Assembly (NCBI RefSeq): GCF_009827545.1
Contig: NZ_WTYS01000001.1
Span: 2,567,772 to 2,631,771, forward strand
Length of the DNA: 64,000 bases
From: Pontixanthobacter gangjinensis
GTDB lineage: Bacteria > Pseudomonadota > Alphaproteobacteria > Sphingomonadales > Sphingomonadaceae
Reading direction: 5' to 3'
The stretch's first letter is position 1, and every line of letters begins with the position of its first letter. This document shows positions 61,862-64,000 of the stretch, piece by piece. The notes under the pieces are model-generated. The model made no database searches, had not been told where the DNA came from, and saw only the letters and a list, made by a program, of their open reading frames with translations. A program made the position numbers and the translations under genes.

Positions 61862-62265
61862 CCCGAGTTACCGAAAGTCTGGTCGCCGATGTCGAGACCA
61901 TGGAGCTCGACGAACTGCGTGATCACTGGAGGCGGCGCTACGGCGCCCCTCCCTCGCTCCGTTCAAAACCCATCATGCGGCAACTACTCGCATGGCGGAT
62001 ACAAGCCGAGACCTTTGGTGGACTGGCACCCGAAACCCGCAGAACGCTTGAACGCACCGGAGCAGTGCAAGCCGAAGGCCGCGAGCTGGGCGTCGGCGCA
62101 CGCCTTACCCGTAACTGGAAAGGGCGCGAGGTCATCGTGATTATCGAGGAGGACGGGTTCCGCTGGAATGAAGATCTATTTCCCAGCCTGTCGGCTGCTG
62201 CCACCGCCATCGCAGGATCGCGCTGGAACGGGCCAAGGTTCTTCGGCCTGCGAGACACACAATGA
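61858..62265 (+). CDS. DUF2924 protein
   Basis: A 135-residue protein with MELDELRDHWRRRYGAPPSL at the N-terminus and GARLTRNWKGREVIVIIEED in the second half, as in DUF2924. It starts with GTG overlapping the DUF3489 stop and ends overlapping the recombinase ATG. The function is unknown, and it is always close to a recombinase in the examples I recall. Confidence 0.82.
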   Translation: MTRVTESLVADVETMELDELRDHWRRRYGAPPSLRSKPIMRQLLAWRIQAETFGGLAPETRRTLERTGAVQAEGRELGVGARLTRNWKGREVIVIIEEDGFRWNEDLFPSLSAAATAIAGSRWNGPRFFGLRDTQ

Positions 62266-63860
62266 GCGAAACGAAAAAGCGCTGCGCGATCTACACACGC
62301 AAAAGCTCCGAAGAAGGTCTCGACCAATCGTTCAACTCACTCGATGCGCAGCGCGAAGCTTGCGAAGCCTATGTTCTGAGCCAGACCAGCGAGGGTTGGT
62401 CGGCATTGCCGACCCTTTATGACGATGGCGGGTTCTCGGGCGGGAACGTGGACCGCCCAGGCCTTCAGGCTCTACTTCGAGATATTGAAGCTGGCGAAGT
62501 AGACATTGTGGTTGTTTACAAGATTGACCGGCTCACCCGTAGCCTCACGGATTTCTCTCGTATCGTCGAAACTTTCGAGAAGGCCGACTGCAGTTTCGTC
62601 TCAGTGACCCAGTCGTTCAACACCACCTCCTCCATGGGCAGGTTGATGCTCAACGTGCTGCTGTCATTTGCCCAGTTCGAGCGCGAGGTTACCGGAGAGC
62701 GCATTCGCGACAAGATTGCAGCATCCAAAGCGAAGGGCATGTGGATGGGCGGCAACTTACCTCTTGGGTACGACCGGCCCAAAGAAGGGATGCACAAACT
62801 GCTGGTCAATGAGATGGAAGCGCAACACGTGCGCGAGATCTTCGCGCTTTATCTCGAGCTTGGATCGGTTCACGCGCTTGAGCGCGAGCTTGCTGAGCGG
62901 CGTATCCATTCCAAACGCCGCGAAACTCTCAAAGGCAAAATTGTTGGCGGGACGCTGTTTAGCAGGGGCGCTCTGTTTCACCTTCTTCGCAACCAGATCT
63001 ATCTCGGTCGCATAGTGCATAAAGACGAGAGTTTTGAAGGCGAGCATGATGCCATTGTTGATCAGCAGCTATTCGATCAAGTTCAGGCAGAGCTTGATTC
63101 CCAAAAGCGCAGGCATACCGCAGCAGCGGATCAGCGCGGTGCCACCGCGCCGCTGACCGGCAAGCTATTTGATGCTTTGTGTCACCCGATGACCCCAACG
63201 ATTTCATACGGCAAGACTGGCCGAAAATATCGATACTATGTCTCGGCCCCGCTTCAGCAGGGCCGCGCGGCAGCATCAGGTAAAAAGATCCAGCGGCTTT
63301 CGGCGCCAGCTATTGAAAGCGTAGTCGCAGAAGCTGTTGGGCGTTGGGTTCCAAAAACAGCGGATGTCTTTTCACTGGTTCGCTCGGTTAGCCTTGGCGA
63401 CCAAGGTCTCCATATTACGGTAGATGCGGATCAGGCTGGGCACTTCTCCAGCATGCTTCACGAAATCGAGAAGATTACTGACCGCCACAGCGGTCAGGTC
63501 ACCATTCTCCTGCCGCTCGCCTTACCGCTTCGCGGAGGCAGACGGCACATCGTTCCAGCCAGCAGGCGCAGCGCACGGCCTGATCCGGTCCTCATTATGG
63601 CGCTGCGCAAAGCACATGCGATGGCCGCATTCAAGAAGGGGTTACCGCTTGTACCGGTCGCGCCAGCATCACCCTATGATCGCAGCATCTTGCGTCTTGC
63701 GTTTCTCGCGCCGGATATTCAGCAGGACATTCTGGACGGGCATCAACCAGCAAGCTTTAACCTCCAGATTCTCAAGAAAATCGACATCCCGCTTTGTTGG
63801 TCCAAGCAGCGTATAGCGCTCGGATTTGGCGATAATCGATTTCCCTGTTCTGCCGATTAA
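62262..63860 (+). CDS. Large serine recombinase
   Basis: A 532-residue recombinase. The resolvase-type N-terminal domain has RCAIYTRKSSEEGLDQSFNS with the catalytic Ser, and later DIVVVYKIDRLTRSLTDFSR and QFEREVTGERIRDKI. The recombinase domain (LPLGYDRPKEGMHKLLVNEM and on) and a zinc-ribbon-like segment that lacks the usual cysteine set follow. It is the likely integrase of the module 59100-63931. Its last codons lie within the first of two inverted motifs that may be its own site. Confidence 0.88.
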   Translation: MSETKKRCAIYTRKSSEEGLDQSFNSLDAQREACEAYVLSQTSEGWSALPTLYDDGGFSGGNVDRPGLQALLRDIEAGEVDIVVVYKIDRLTRSLTDFSRIVETFEKADCSFVSVTQSFNTTSSMGRLMLNVLLSFAQFEREVTGERIRDKIAASKAKGMWMGGNLPLGYDRPKEGMHKLLVNEMEAQHVREIFALYLELGSVHALERELAERRIHSKRRETLKGKIVGGTLFSRGALFHLLRNQIYLGRIVHKDESFEGEHDAIVDQQLFDQVQAELDSQKRRHTAAADQRGATAPLTGKLFDALCHPMTPTISYGKTGRKYRYYVSAPLQQGRAAASGKKIQRLSAPAIESVVAEAVGRWVPKTADVFSLVRSVSLGDQGLHITVDADQAGHFSSMLHEIEKITDRHSGQVTILLPLALPLRGGRRHIVPASRRSARPDPVLIMALRKAHAMAAFKKGLPLVPVAPASPYDRSILRLAFLAPDIQQDILDGHQPASFNLQILKKIDIPLCWSKQRIALGFGDNRFPCSAD

Positions 63861-63931
63861 CAGGCCTGTTATTGTCGATATAGCTCCCTGTTCGGGGCAT
63901 TTAATTCCCTGTTCCGTCGATTAACAGGGAA
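63841..63931. repeat. Repeated inverted motif at the recombinase 3' end
   Basis: TTCCCTGTTCTGCCGATTAA begins at 63841 and includes the recombinase stop codon. A second copy at 63905-63931 has perfect nine-base arms TTCCCTGTT and AACAGGGAA around nine bases. CTCCCTGTTC at about 63881-63890 is a third half site. The clustering at the recombinase end is what a recombination site or autoregulatory operator looks like. Nothing else is seen up to 64000. Confidence 0.55.
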
Positions 63932-64000
63932 ACGGTATTATCACGCCCGTAACCCACGGTAATCAAGGGCTATTTTTCAGCGTGAATCTGGAGAAATCGT

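Overview
The window looks like a chromosomal accessory region of an alphaproteobacterium, most likely Sphingomonadales and probably Erythrobacteraceae. The pointers are a PEP-CTERM protein of a type I associate with sphingomonads, a sigma-54 promoter in front of it, a LytTR sensor with seven membrane segments, and short dispersed repeats bounded by TGTCCGC/GCGGACA. The taxonomy is inference. The region is heavily rearranged. It carries five intact copies of one IS6-family element of about 841 bp, at least five decayed copies, fragments of REP-associated transposase genes, two near-identical tyrosine recombinase genes and a large serine recombinase.

Three blocks (846-5592 on the minus strand, 23667-30699 and 44342-52574 on the plus strand) hold RHS-type polymorphic toxins. 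Only one RHS gene is full length (45516-49784), and it begins with a Sec signal peptide. Around it and in the other blocks lie about ten orphan tips. Each tip keeps a piece of the RHS core, continues past the conserved DPSG/DPTG junction into a unique C-terminal domain, and is followed at once by a small gene that is probably its immunity gene, most often a small membrane protein. Recognisable tip motifs are an HExxH metallopeptidase with a lipoprotein partner and a phospholipase A2-like motif. Several blocks end in convergent fragments of virB2 (type IV secretion pilin), and one complete virB2 sits at 52804-53172.

The most unusual locus is 5724-14476, a RiPP biosynthesis cluster of lasso type. 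A 49-residue precursor (9178-9327, minus) is followed by a 1098-residue protein joining a membrane permease to FG-GAP and ASPIC/UnbV domains. Divergently, on the plus strand, lie an HPr-kinase-like kinase, a PqqD-like leader-binding protein, a 2OG-Fe(II) oxygenase, a sulfotransferase and an asparagine-synthetase-like cyclase, all tightly packed and the last three overlapping. The leader peptidase (B2) and the ABC exporter expected of a lasso cluster are not present. An IS6 scar lies immediately after the cyclase.

Next come a sigma-54-driven PEP-CTERM protein and a convergent TPR lipoprotein, then a LytTR regulator and a lipoprotein peptidase. The stretch 31900-43902 is a mosaic of TetR- and XRE-controlled small operons (glutathione S-transferase, glyoxalase, tautomerase, hydrolases, a methyltransferase) and an FG-GAP propeller protein, cut up by IS6 copies.

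The right end has a flavin monooxygenase, NmrA-like and hydrolase operon with a divergent TetR gene, flanked by the two tyrosine recombinase genes. It is followed by an integrative module: ParB-type DNA methyltransferase, two DUF5681 proteins, DUF3489, DUF2924 and a serine recombinase whose 3' end overlaps a repeated inverted motif.
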